Shown: positions 20,201 to 27,997 of the stretch, piece by piece
Position numbering within the stretch: the first letter of the stretch is position 1
Layout: each line of letters opens with the position of its first letter
NCBI GenBank assembly: GCA_964629475.1
Contig: CAZVQW010000010.1
Location: 45,319-109,318, forward strand
Reading direction: 5' to 3'
DNA: 64,000 nt
From: SMWD01 sp964629475
GTDB lineage: Bacteria > Pseudomonadota > Gammaproteobacteria > Steroidobacterales > GCA-2729495
Program-made: the position numbers and the translations under genes
The notes under the pieces: model-generated
Told to the model about the DNA's origin: nothing
The model's database searches: none
The model's input: the letters and a program-made list of their open reading frames with translations, nothing else

Positions 20201-20426
20201 GCTGAATCTGGATATCCTCAATCGGGATGCCTACTTCGGCGGACCCTCAACGGCATGGTGGAAGCAGATGGCCACCGTTATCTCCGGCGGCCTGATCTTT
20301 GCCACTCTCCTGACGCTGGTACTCACCCCGGCCTGCCTGATGATTCAGGCCAAGGCTTCCGCTCGTCTCAAGGCCAGGAAACATCGCAAGAGAGAAGCCC
20401 TCGCAGCGCAGGCCACACAAGCCTGA
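17271..20426 (+). CDS. RND multidrug efflux transporter, inner-membrane pump
   Basis: A 1051-aa pump of the AcrB/MexF-like RND class: one N-terminal helix, a large periplasmic loop, a helix cluster, then a repeat of that plan. Expected helices are readable, for example AILLVFIVLLAILGFQNAI and LMMAMILLTQF-type segments in the second half. The proton-relay helix 4 reads GLLVDGAIVVTE. Only Asp399 is kept, with Gly400 where AcrB-type pumps have a second Asp. The GTG start overlaps the adaptor stop by 4 bases. Substrates are unknown; drugs, solvents or bile-like compounds are usual for PadR-linked pumps. Confidence 0.92.
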   Translation: MISAINAAIGRSRTVLVAFLVIIFAGVMSYRALPKQAEPDVPFPMIFVQMFLEGSSPEDAERLLIRPMEQELRSLDGLIKMVATAGESNARINLEFEPEVDIAVAIQDVREKVDLARAKLPSDVDEPRVQEAQRARFEPMLVLNLGGTVPQRTLYNLSRSLKEELEGVDGVLEAIIVGIREELLEITINPLAMESYGLSPADVLGFVDRNNRLVAAGAMQSEQGRFAIKVPGIIESPEDIMNLPIKVDQGRVVHFRDIASVLRTYKDTDSYARLNGKPAVAIEVVQRTGSNMLATVDEVKETIGRVAKTWPSGVDLTYSSDRSVHVRQSISNLVNNVSAAILLVFIVLLAILGFQNAILVGIAIPGSFCAAFLLLNITGLSINTVVLFGLIMSVGLLVDGAIVVTELADRKMAEGASRKVAYSGASQRMAWPIIASTGTTIVAFLPMVFWPGQMGAFMKYMPLTLIFTLAASLVMALLVVPTFGTMIGRPGHFNERQRHDLAASEQGDLSTISGYTGHYIRLMNRALDYPGAVLAMLTLLLVTIYVSYGVIGKGIEMWPKVDPSSGSISIRARGDLSTLEKDRLVQQVEERVYGVRGIDNIYVRSGASNMGSADDQIGSISLNYLDWRERRLATEIVAEIRERTADISGLVIETTEPGHGMNQGKPVDVEVSALSLESIKDAVNQIRQVMNETSGLLNVEDTRPLPSIEWRMEVDRAQAAKFGADVSVVGSIIQLVTNGIKLGDYRPDDSDDEIDIRVRFPSDQRSLDSLGELRIPTDAGSVPISTFVSRRAAESTKSITRTDRRRTMSVQADLADGYVIGSVLTKLEQTLTELNLPSDVQIKFKGTAEQQAESMSYMFKGFGLALAMMAMILLTQFNSLFQSGLILTAVIFSTGGVLLGLMVTNQPFGLMSCGIGALALAGIVVNNNIVLIDTFNKIRATGADAKEVILRTCAQRMRPVMLTTITTVLGLMPMAMALNLDILNRDAYFGGPSTAWWKQMATVISGGLIFATLLTLVLTPACLMIQAKASARLKARKHRKREALAAQATQA

Positions 20427-20441
20427 AATCATCAGGAACTA

Positions 20442-20497
20442 TGTGGGAGTGGCTTTAGCCACGAATAAGGTATATCGCGGCTAAAGCCGCTCCCACA
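20442..20497. repeat. REP-type palindrome (GTGGGAGCGGC variant)
   Basis: Arms 20442-20464 and 20475-20497 are reverse complements at 21 of 23 bases with a 10-base loop. The arm begins TGTGGGAGTGGCTTTAGCC. It lies between the convergent ends of the RND pump gene and the bPH gene, a usual REP position, and may stabilise or end the two transcripts. It is related to the GTAGGAGCGGC elements at 25288, 40358, 54193 and 61620 and to the hairpin at 45993. Confidence 0.8.
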
Positions 20498-20509
20498 GAC
20501 GGGCCTCTC

Positions 20510-21046
20510 CTAACGGCCGGAATCACTACCCCGTATCTGCTCAAAAAGCGGCGAAGATTCTGCAACACTAAGAAGCAAACCCTCACCGCCACGAACCGAC
20601 ACATAGACCAGCGGCCCATGTGTCGTCAGCAGGAACGCCCGGGTTCCGTTGGCAAGACGAAACCGCCCGGCGCGATACCCCGGCAAACCGATACCGTTGA
20701 CTCTAATTTCGGGCACAAGGCCCGGTTCGCGTGCAACATCAACCAAACGGCAGTTCTTCCACACAATGTCAGAGCGATTCACGCTTCTTTCATAGAACGC
20801 CGCCTTGACCGTCAGCGCATGAGTATCCAGCGTAATCTCGTTGCGTAACAGAAAATAAATGAAGGCACCAAACAGCACGATGCTCAGCAACATCACACTA
20901 CTCGTGATGCTGAACATTGCACCCTTATTGGCAACATAGACCGCTCCTGAGGTAATCAACACAGGTATGACCACCACGAAAACAAACGCCCATATGAAGG
21001 TTTTCATCGCGGGCGCCACCGCGAGATTAATGGCAATTTCGCTCAT
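20510..21046 (-). CDS. Membrane protein with bacterial PH (bPH) domain
   Basis: A 178-aa protein with two predicted membrane helices near residues 15-38 and 45-67 and a soluble C-terminal domain. That domain (about 70-172) contains NGIGLPGYRAGRFRLANG followed by RAFLLTTHGPLVYVSV. This is the pattern of bacterial PH domains that occur in membrane-stress or export-related proteins; no enzyme motif is present. A GGAG box lies eight bases before the ATG. It is the last gene of the minus-strand group with the radical SAM enzyme and the Tat-signal valine-rich protein, starting 80 bases after the latter. It could be a scaffold or a resistance or immunity-like membrane partner, but its role is unknown. 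Confidence 0.68.
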   Translation of the reverse strand: MSEIAINLAVAPAMKTFIWAFVFVVVIPVLITSGAVYVANKGAMFSITSSVMLLSIVLFGAFIYFLLRNEITLDTHALTVKAAFYERSVNRSDIVWKNCRLVDVAREPGLVPEIRVNGIGLPGYRAGRFRLANGTRAFLLTTHGPLVYVSVRGGEGLLLSVAESSPLFEQIRGSDSGR

Positions 21047-21126
21047 CTTGAGATCTCCACAATGTACTCATTCGTTCCTGGGATCTGGCGGACCTGGCAT
21101 ACAGCACCGACTGTCGCGAAAGATAT

Positions 21127-22176
21127 TCAGACCAGACCCGCCGCCTGACATGTCAGACGCCCAACACCCCGAAGCACGGCATCGCGGGCGTCTCGCTCAC
21201 CGGGCAAGTTCAGCACTGCGAGACTTTCGGCGGCTTCCAGACAAGCGCGTGTCTCCGTGAAGATGTAATCTTTCAATGCCTCGGTTTCAAATGAGGGTGA
21301 TCCAGCTAACCGTGCCGCCCGGATCGTCAACTCCAGGTTGTCCCGCATCTTCGGTTCCAGGCCGGCCAGGGTGCCGACGTCCGTGTGACAGTAATTGCAA
21401 GTACCTCCCCCGCCGACGCCGATCGAAGTCGACACGGCGACAGAAATTGAAAAGCCGAGATTCAGCACGACGGTCACACTGACGCCCACCGATACAACGG
21501 TCGCCGCCAGGGCCGCTACGACAACAACGACGGCGGCCGCAGCAACAGCCTGCGTCGTCGCATTGACAGCTGCCAACTCCTGAGTAACGAAATACAAATC
21601 AGCCGAGTCCTGCAGGTCCGGTAACATCGCTCCACCGGTCTTGGTGCGTGGCAACATGGCTTCCAACTGATCAAGATCAGTTTTAAGTATGCGCCGGATG
21701 CGATTCCTGAGTGAACCCTCGGCATCATCATGCAACAAATCATTTTCTTTCAGGCGTTCGATAAAGGCCCGGTAATTACCGGCACTGGCGACATGCCGAA
21801 TGTAAGGATCACACAACAGTCGCAGTAATCCGAATTCTTGGGGGCTGCGTTGCATGATAGACAAGGGAATATTATTGCGGGCAAGAAATCGTTTTGGCGA
21901 AGCCAGGAATTCATCACGCGTGGCATCGTCTTGCAGAACGGCATTCCACAGGCGTGACATATTCATCAACGGCCCCCACGCCTCGATCGGCATTTCCATG
22001 CGGCTCAGTACGAGGCGCAAACGATTCTCACCGCGTACACGGTCGGAGTTCGTTTCATACAAGGGCGTACCGTATAACCGGCCACCAGTTGAACCGGCCA
22101 CCGCAGCACCGGCCGTACCCAGGCCCGCCATTCCAATACCGGCTGCCGACAAATTGAGGAATTTTCTGCGTTTCAT
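21127..22176 (-). CDS. Tat-signal protein with valine-rich alternating segment and one CxxCH
   Basis: I do not recognise this 349-aa protein as a named family. Residues 1-28 look like a twin-arginine signal (RRKFL followed by a Gly/Ala-rich hydrophobic stretch). Residues 75-103 (RLWNAVLQDDATRDEF then LASPKRFLARNNI) resemble the short helical leader of nitrile-hydratase/NHLP-type RiPP precursors. Residues 208-255 are almost only Val, Ala, Ser, Thr and Gly. From 228 to 254 hydrophobic and small residues alternate strictly, as in a beta strand. Cys260-Asn-Tyr-Cys263-His264 is a CxxCH heme-c type motif. A helical domain of about 85 residues follows. An AAGGAG box lies eight bases before the ATG, which overlaps the radical SAM stop by 4 bases, so the two proteins are translationally coupled. 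It may be the enzyme's substrate, a heme protein, or both. Confidence 0.6.
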   Translation of the reverse strand: MKRRKFLNLSAAGIGMAGLGTAGAAVAGSTGGRLYGTPLYETNSDRVRGENRLRLVLSRMEMPIEAWGPLMNMSRLWNAVLQDDATRDEFLASPKRFLARNNIPLSIMQRSPQEFGLLRLLCDPYIRHVASAGNYRAFIERLKENDLLHDDAEGSLRNRIRRILKTDLDQLEAMLPRTKTGGAMLPDLQDSADLYFVTQELAAVNATTQAVAAAAVVVVVAALAATVVSVGVSVTVVLNLGFSISVAVSTSIGVGGGGTCNYCHTDVGTLAGLEPKMRDNLELTIRAARLAGSPSFETEALKDYIFTETRACLEAAESLAVLNLPGERDARDAVLRGVGRLTCQAAGLV

Positions 22177-23285
22177 ATCGACTTCTCCTTCTCAGGGGTT
22201 TCCTGGACAGGTTCAATCAGAACCTGAGGTGGTTGGGCATCGATACTTTGCTTCAGATAGAACCGGCTCATCACGCCCGGAACGAACTCCATGTATCGTT
22301 GCTGTAGTTGTGCCCGAATGTCGGGATGCTGATGCAGGATCGCGCAGGCCTGACAGATGTGCACGACATCTTTAAGATCTTCACATGCAGCATCCCCGAA
22401 CAGGCGTGTAATGATGGTGTAAGGGCCGTCAACGCTGATCCAGATCTTGAGGAAGTCTTCAAACTGGCTGAAATACCGCTCAACCATCGATGCGGATGAA
22501 CCGCCGAGCTTCATCTCGGGAATGTGCTCCATCGTTAATCCGCAACACGCCGAGAGCTCCTCTTTCGGCGTCAACGTCACATTGCGAAATAACTGCTTGC
22601 AGCCGCTACGAAGCTCGCTCTTGTCATGCAGTGCACGGCGCATTTGACTCGTCTCGTGAAACGGCATCCATGAATTGCATTGCAAGCGAAACAACCCGGG
22701 CTGCTGAAGCAGGTGTTGAATCTCCGGCTCGTCAGCCAGTTGCTGCAAACACTTGCTATCAGCTGTATCCATTTCAACGGTCACGAAGGTAACGATGTCA
22801 TTCCTGACCAGCGTTTGTGCCGCCCGGATCACGCTTTGCACAGGTATCCATTGCTGATGATCGCGCCCGGTACTGATGTTGATCTCATCGATCCCCGCAC
22901 GCACCAGTCGACGCACAGTTTCTTCGCAGAACCCCGCTGTCTTTCCCCAGAAACCGTTCGTTACACAACGCGTGCGTAGCGAGAGCCGATGAGCATGAGC
23001 AATCGCGGCAAACAAGTCCTGTTTCAGCAGAAAACACTCACCCCCGCTGAAAGCAACGAGCTGCAGGCCGGGAAACCCGGCGACAGCCTGATCGACATGC
23101 CGTTTCATCGACTCCAGGCTCAACCTGCCGCGCACTTCCGGATTACATTCGAAGCAGCACTCGGCACAGGCTGCATTGCATCGATAGGTTGTAATGATGG
23201 TCAATGTATCCGGAAATGAATAACGTAGTTCCGGCGGCATGTGCTCGGGGATTTCAACTGATTGGAAGTGTGCGATGCCGGCCAT
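22173..23285 (-). CDS. Radical SAM enzyme with SPASM-like C-terminal cysteines
   Basis: A 370-aa radical SAM protein. Cys36, Cys40 and Cys43 form the CxxxCxxC motif that binds the SAM-cleaving 4Fe-4S cluster (YRCNAACAECC), and SGGE at 80-83 is the SAM-binding motif. Further cysteines at 229, 247, 248, 301, 311 and 314 (SACCG, HICQACAILH) fit a SPASM or twitch domain holding auxiliary clusters. That is common in enzymes acting on peptides and proteins, including RiPP epimerases and thioether synthases. Its stop overlaps the start of the valine-rich Tat protein by 4 bases, which makes that protein the most likely substrate. The actual modification cannot be read from the sequence. Confidence 0.85.
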   Translation of the reverse strand: MAGIAHFQSVEIPEHMPPELRYSFPDTLTIITTYRCNAACAECCFECNPEVRGRLSLESMKRHVDQAVAGFPGLQLVAFSGGECFLLKQDLFAAIAHAHRLSLRTRCVTNGFWGKTAGFCEETVRRLVRAGIDEINISTGRDHQQWIPVQSVIRAAQTLVRNDIVTFVTVEMDTADSKCLQQLADEPEIQHLLQQPGLFRLQCNSWMPFHETSQMRRALHDKSELRSGCKQLFRNVTLTPKEELSACCGLTMEHIPEMKLGGSSASMVERYFSQFEDFLKIWISVDGPYTIITRLFGDAACEDLKDVVHICQACAILHQHPDIRAQLQQRYMEFVPGVMSRFYLKQSIDAQPPQVLIEPVQETPEKEKSI

Positions 23286-23491
23286 GAATCAACCGTACAA
23301 CGACCATGAATGCCGCGTGAATGCGAAAATTTAGAGAATTCGGCGAGTTATGGAGTCAAGCGGTATTTATTGATGGCACTGATACAAGGAACAGGGAAAC
23401 AGCACAATAGAAAACCAACCGAATGAATGAATGTAATTATTCAATGCTCCGGGTTTTACAGTGTCAGCGCACCATATTTATGCAATCACAC

Positions 23492-24475
23492 TCAATCTTC
23501 AGAGCTGATATCTGCGATCTCCGGGCGCTCAAGTATTACAGCAGTTTGATAATGCTGCGCTTCCGGACAGATGGCGACTGTCTTGTAATTTGCTGCAAGT
23601 TGGTTAGTGAAATATTGCGAATTGAAGAAGGCTTGCGGATTGCCGCGACGATTATAGGCAATACTATCGAACCTTGATTTTCTTTCTTGCCGGAATATCT
23701 TCTTGGCATGCGCCCTTTGTGACAGGCGAATTTGCCCCCAGCGATTCTGACCGGTTTTCTGAATAATTCCGGGTAACTCATTTTTTATATAGTCTGGCTC
23801 AAGAATTGAGACAAGGTGTTCATCATGAATTGTCGCGTAAAGACGCCCTCCCGGCCTCAGGATACGTCGTAACTCCTGCAACCAGGCCGCTGCAAGGTCA
23901 TCGATATGAGTGAATACAGAAGCCGCATAAATGAAGTCAAAGTATCGGTCCTCGAAGGGCAGGTGAGGAATTTCAGTTGTTGTGGCGAAGTTGAATGGTG
24001 GCGAAAGATTCTGCGTACACCATGCGATGTGATCGGCGCTGACATCTACCCCCCAAACCTCTCCCTTTTCGGCGACATCCTTTAGCCATCGAACCATCCT
24101 GCCGGCGGCACAGCCAAAATCGAGAACCCGGGTACAGTCATTGACGGAAAATCCTGTCTCCTGCATGCCCTTAGTCATCGAGTCGACGCTATATCGGCCT
24201 ACCTCAAGATACCGCTGCTCGGTCTCCGCGTAGCCGAACCACAGTCTACGAGGTGGGATTGACAGCCCATTTTCACAAACAAGCCCCTTGTCCGAAGTCG
24301 CACGCAGCGCGTAATAATCAGCGCCCTGGGCAAACTTGAAGAAATGTCTATGCTCGCCAATAAGTGTCTGGATACGAAAGCGAATCCAGGCTTTCAGTTG
24401 CTCCGATCGACCAATGCCGAACTCGGAGCGACGTGTCTTGAAGGTTCTTAACCGGTCAATAATTCGCTTAATCAT
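23492..24475 (-). CDS. Class I SAM-dependent methyltransferase
   Basis: A 327-aa methyltransferase. Motif I is RVLDFGCAAGRMVRWL near residue 116, the acidic strand-2 end is in VWGVDVSADH, the post-motif is FDFIYAASVFTHI and the later strand is LRPGGRLYATIHDEH. The first 100 residues are a basic, variable extension. It lies 206 bases upstream of the radical SAM gene on the same strand, so it could belong to that group or stand alone. Its base composition is more AT-rich than the radical SAM gene, like the glycan methyltransferases earlier in the window. Confidence 0.8.
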   Translation of the reverse strand: MIKRIIDRLRTFKTRRSEFGIGRSEQLKAWIRFRIQTLIGEHRHFFKFAQGADYYALRATSDKGLVCENGLSIPPRRLWFGYAETEQRYLEVGRYSVDSMTKGMQETGFSVNDCTRVLDFGCAAGRMVRWLKDVAEKGEVWGVDVSADHIAWCTQNLSPPFNFATTTEIPHLPFEDRYFDFIYAASVFTHIDDLAAAWLQELRRILRPGGRLYATIHDEHLVSILEPDYIKNELPGIIQKTGQNRWGQIRLSQRAHAKKIFRQERKSRFDSIAYNRRGNPQAFFNSQYFTNQLAANYKTVAICPEAQHYQTAVILERPEIADISSED

Positions 24476-24958
24476 ATGGTCATTTACTCACTCTGCTTTC
24501 GTCTACCAAGCATCCGCTACTATATAATGCACTTCAATTTTTGTGTATTTGCGAAACAGCCGAATCGCCAGACGACTTGGGGCAATGCAACCAGATAAAG
24601 ACACTAACAAGTACAGTTCAACCGGAAAGTTAAACTTGAACTAATTCAAGCACTCTTACATTTTCCAAGCATGAAAGAATTCAATCTGGAAATTATAGCA
24701 GTATCATAAAGTAATAGACTGAACACGATTCTGTTTCGTCAATTGAGGTCATTACTTCGCAAGTATATTTTGAAATGACGGCGCTCCTGACGAAGGCAGG
24801 CGATATCGATAAGACTCGCAAGGGATTTCTCAAATCCATCAAATTTTATACCCGAAATACGAAGAGTCAGCATGTAATCGCTCACTGGAAGGCCGCAAGG
24901 ATTACCTCGGACCACTGATGGATCTGACCAATAACTGAATGAAATGGGGAATTTAACA
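24476..24958. other. AT-rich intergenic region, about 480 bases
   Basis: This stretch lies between divergently transcribed genes and is clearly richer in A and T than its surroundings. I see one small open frame, 24775-24918 on the plus strand (47 codons, beginning MTALLTKAGDIDKTRKG), without a convincing ribosome-binding site. It could be a real short gene or a decayed fragment. No repeat, terminator or RNA gene was recognised. Confidence 0.4.
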
Positions 24959-25261
24959 ATGCCTGCCTACATGATTGTCCACGCCAAGATCCACGACCGG
25001 GATAAATTTCTTCAGGGTTATGGAGCGGCGGCGGCGGCGCTGGTTGAACAATTTGGCGGACGTTACATCATGATGGCATCTGGAGCAGAGGTTCTGGAAG
25101 GTGACATGGACCCGGATGCGTCCGTGGTCATATCCGAATGGTCGGACAAGGCGGCTGCGCTACGGTTCTGGAATTCCAAAGAATACGCAGATGTTAAAAA
25201 GCTGCGCGAAGGGATCGCCGATGCCAAGGTCGTCGTGGTTGAAGCGCCAACGGTGTCGTAA
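24959..25261 (+). CDS. DUF1330 family protein
   Basis: A 100-aa protein of the DUF1330 family, a small ferredoxin-like alpha/beta barrel fold related to Dabb/ABM proteins. It begins MPAYMIVHAKIHD, the family's usual opening, and contains VVISEWSDKAAALRFWNSKEY, an otherwise well-conserved block. The ATG at 24959 is preferred because a GGGGA box stands about eight bases before it; ATG 24944 would add five residues. No catalytic role is established for the family. It is monocistronic and followed by a REP palindrome. Confidence 0.85.
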   Translation: MPAYMIVHAKIHDRDKFLQGYGAAAAALVEQFGGRYIMMASGAEVLEGDMDPDASVVISEWSDKAAALRFWNSKEYADVKKLREGIADAKVVVVEAPTVS

Positions 25262-25287
25262 CAGTCACAATCAAGCCTGATACATAT

Positions 25288-25350
25288 CGTAGGAGCTGCA
25301 TCCAATCGTAATTCCTGTCGTATGAATCGCGGCAGGATGCCGCTCCTACG
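25288..25350. repeat. REP-type palindrome, degenerate copy
   Basis: The right arm (25325-25350, AATCGCGGCAGGATGCCGC then TCCTACG) pairs imperfectly with the left arm (25288-25313, CGTAGGAGCTGCATCCAATC). The outer CGTAGGAGC/GCTCCTACG bases match the GTAGGAGCGGC family exactly, while the inner part has drifted. It lies between the convergent ends of the DUF1330 gene and the FAD monooxygenase gene. Confidence 0.65.
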
Positions 25351-25355
25351 TGGTG

Positions 25356-26525
25356 CTAAATCGGCACTGTCACCGGGTTATATTCATACAACCCCAACGC
25401 CTCGGCACTCTTGTGTGAATTGCCGGACAAGCAATCCGGATCACGGTTGTACATTCGCTTCGCATTTACATGGGACTCGAGCATGACAAACGAGCCCCGC
25501 TCCCGCCGCGCATTCTCGTAGCGAACCAATGCCTCCTGCCAGTCATCGGCCGCCGTAAAAGCACGGGCCAGAATCAGGCCATCTTCGATCGCCATTGCGG
25601 CGCCCTGGGCCAGAAACGGTGTCATCGGATGGCCGGCATCACCTAACAGGCTGGCGCGTCCAAGCGTCCATCTCTCCAGCGGCGGACGATCAAACAAGCC
25701 CCACTTAAAACATTGCTCCGGCGGTATGGCCTTCATGATGGCCTGAACCTCAGGTGCGAAATGACTGAACTCCGCCATTAATTCGGAGATCTCCGCACGT
25801 TCCGACCAGCTTTCTGCTTCCCACTGGTCCCGCCGTGCGAAGGCCACAAAATTATAGAGCGATCCGTGGCGAACCTTATAACGCGTAAACGTATGGCCCC
25901 GCCCGGCGAATGCCGCGGAATCGGGCACCAGGAACTGCGAGTCCAGTCCGGCCGTCGGTACCAACCCGCGCCAGGCGATATATCCGGTGAACGTCACCTC
26001 ATCCTCGCCCCACAATACCTGGCGCACATCCGAACGACCGCCGTCACAGCCGAGCAGGATATCCGCGGTAGCGGTTTGGCCATCCGCAAATGTGGCGGTT
26101 ATGTCCGACTCCGATTCCTCGAGCCCGGTAAACCGGCAGTCCACATGCAGACAGTCCGGATCGTTTCCGTGCACGGCCTCTGCCAGAGCGTTATGCAGAT
26201 CGGCCCGATGCACCTGGCAGTAATGCGCACCGTATTGTTGCCTGGGAATATTACCCCGTGCCGTATCGATCAGGGTTTCGCCGGTCTCGAAGTGTTTGAT
26301 TGCTCCGGAAGCCGGCACGTCGCAGAGCTCATTAACAAATTCTTCGCCCAGCAAATAATTTAAAGCATGGCAGGCATTGGGGGTAATGGTGATACCCGCA
26401 CCAACCTCGCCCAGTTCGGCAACCTGCTCATAGACGGAAACCCGAAAGCCGGCCCGCTGCAATGCGAGTGCCGCCGTCAGTCCGCCGATACCGGCGCCGA
26501 TAATCAGCGTATGCACGTCCTTCAT
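25356..26525 (-). CDS. FAD-dependent aromatic-ring monooxygenase (salicylate-hydroxylase-like)
   Basis: A 389-aa flavoprotein monooxygenase of the UbiH/PHBH fold. The N-terminal dinucleotide motif is LIIGAGIGGLTAALALQRAG, and GVGAGITITPNACHALNYL follows, as in salicylate 1-monooxygenase and 6-hydroxynicotinate 3-monooxygenase. DILLGCDGGRSDVR is the DG motif near residue 155. LLGDAGHPMTPFLAQGAAMA near residue 290 is the second FAD motif (GD). It hydroxylates an aromatic or heteroaromatic substrate with NAD(P)H and oxygen. It overlaps the MFS transporter gene by 4 bases, which suggests uptake and first oxidation of one compound. Confidence 0.88.
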   Translation of the reverse strand: MKDVHTLIIGAGIGGLTAALALQRAGFRVSVYEQVAELGEVGAGITITPNACHALNYLLGEEFVNELCDVPASGAIKHFETGETLIDTARGNIPRQQYGAHYCQVHRADLHNALAEAVHGNDPDCLHVDCRFTGLEESESDITATFADGQTATADILLGCDGGRSDVRQVLWGEDEVTFTGYIAWRGLVPTAGLDSQFLVPDSAAFAGRGHTFTRYKVRHGSLYNFVAFARRDQWEAESWSERAEISELMAEFSHFAPEVQAIMKAIPPEQCFKWGLFDRPPLERWTLGRASLLGDAGHPMTPFLAQGAAMAIEDGLILARAFTAADDWQEALVRYENARRERGSFVMLESHVNAKRMYNRDPDCLSGNSHKSAEALGLYEYNPVTVPI

Positions 26526-27844
26526 CGCTGTATTTCTTCACGCATCGCCGCGCGCCGCAGATAAAGAGCGGCAACTAAAATTACCAGGTTGATACAACCC
26601 ATCATCGTGAACGGTGCAGTTTTGCCGATGTTATCGAAGATGATCCCGCCGATAAAAGTCAGCACCATGATGCCGGCGGCACCCATCAGGCTGTAGGTAC
26701 CGAGCACCGCACCGCGGCTCCTGGCCGGCGCTTCCTGCCCTATCAACACACCACCGGCTGTCATCACGCTCGCCTCCCCCATGCCGACCAGCACACACGC
26801 GCCGAGCATCATAGGGCCAAACGGATCATCGATCTGTCCGAGTGCCAGGTAGCCCACGGTTGCCAGGCCGAACGCGACGCACATGCCGGTCATGCGGTGC
26901 AGACGATCAATAATCCAACCGATGGGAAATGCCCACAGCAATCCGACGGCCTGGCTGAGTCCGAACAACATGCCGGCTTTCACCATGGTATCGGCCGTGG
27001 ACATGCCGAGCTCATTGCCCCGCTGAATCAGCCACAGTGAGAAGAACACCGTCAGGATAGCCAGGTCACCCCGGGACGCGAATGCCATGCCGTAGGCCAG
27101 CAGGATCCGTGGATTCTCCCACGCGGCCGCGAAGCCGCGGGTGGCCACCTTCAGGCTGCTCTCTCTGCGGTTAATATTGGTCTTGCCGGGTGCCAGCCCC
27201 CAGCGCAAGACCACTGCCAGCACCAATACATAGACTGAAAACGTCCAATAGCTGATGCGAATCGCCTGTACGCTATCAAAGCCAAGAGAAACGAACCACT
27301 GTGGCATGCGGGACAAAACCAGGGCCATCAGGACAACGCCCAGACCATTGATCAAACCGACCGTGCCGAGCCATCGCCCACGGGTGGTTTCCTGAGAATA
27401 TTCAGCCAGGCAAACATGCAGCATGACCGATGCGCCGGCAAATCCGATCGCATAGATGATCCGGAATACATACAACTGGACTTCGGTTTCAGCCAGTGGG
27501 TAAATGACGTAACCCACCGCAAACAGGCAGACGCCGGCGACATAAACAACACGACGACCCAGCCTGTCCGACGATGCACCGATGAAGCTCGCAAGCACAA
27601 TAACGATCAGTTCTTGCAGAAATGCCAGGGTGCCGATCAGCGAACCCTGCCGCTCCTCCGGAATGTGCAGCACTTCCAGCAACAGGTAGGGCTGGACGAA
27701 GGTATTGAATGTCACCAGGGTGATAACGCTGAAGGCGCTGAACAGCAGGACGCCTGCATTACCGCGGCTGATGCCCGGAGTCAGCCAGAAAATTCCAAGC
27801 TTGAGGCCGGACTCGTCCGGTGGTCGCGCAGGTCGGCGACTCAT
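26522..27844 (-). CDS. Major facilitator superfamily transporter
   Basis: A 440-aa membrane protein with about 12 helices. The MFS motif between helices 2 and 3 is recognisable as GASSDRLGRRVVYVAG, and the equivalent loop of the second half is IGWIIDRLHRMTG. It is translated just before the FAD monooxygenase (4-base overlap), so it most likely imports the aromatic substrate of that enzyme or exports a product. The group's identity cannot be refined by eye. Confidence 0.87.
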   Translation of the reverse strand: MSRRPARPPDESGLKLGIFWLTPGISRGNAGVLLFSAFSVITLVTFNTFVQPYLLLEVLHIPEERQGSLIGTLAFLQELIVIVLASFIGASSDRLGRRVVYVAGVCLFAVGYVIYPLAETEVQLYVFRIIYAIGFAGASVMLHVCLAEYSQETTRGRWLGTVGLINGLGVVLMALVLSRMPQWFVSLGFDSVQAIRISYWTFSVYVLVLAVVLRWGLAPGKTNINRRESSLKVATRGFAAAWENPRILLAYGMAFASRGDLAILTVFFSLWLIQRGNELGMSTADTMVKAGMLFGLSQAVGLLWAFPIGWIIDRLHRMTGMCVAFGLATVGYLALGQIDDPFGPMMLGACVLVGMGEASVMTAGGVLIGQEAPARSRGAVLGTYSLMGAAGIMVLTFIGGIIFDNIGKTAPFTMMGCINLVILVAALYLRRAAMREEIQR

Positions 27845-27997
27845 TGAATGATCGCTGTCATCAGGTTTCCCGGTACGGGTGCAGTATCAGGAGTCTATCG
27901 GCCGGGCGACGATAAGCAAAGCTGTCGACCCGATATAGGTGCCGGCGGTCAATGCAGCCGCTATGATGTGTGCGCAGAGAGAAAGGAATAGACCGCC

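Noticed and set aside
21127..22176. Annotating the valine-rich protein simply as cytochrome c
   Set aside because: A lone CxxCH and a Tat-type signal are not enough; the rest of the protein does not resemble a cytochrome fold.
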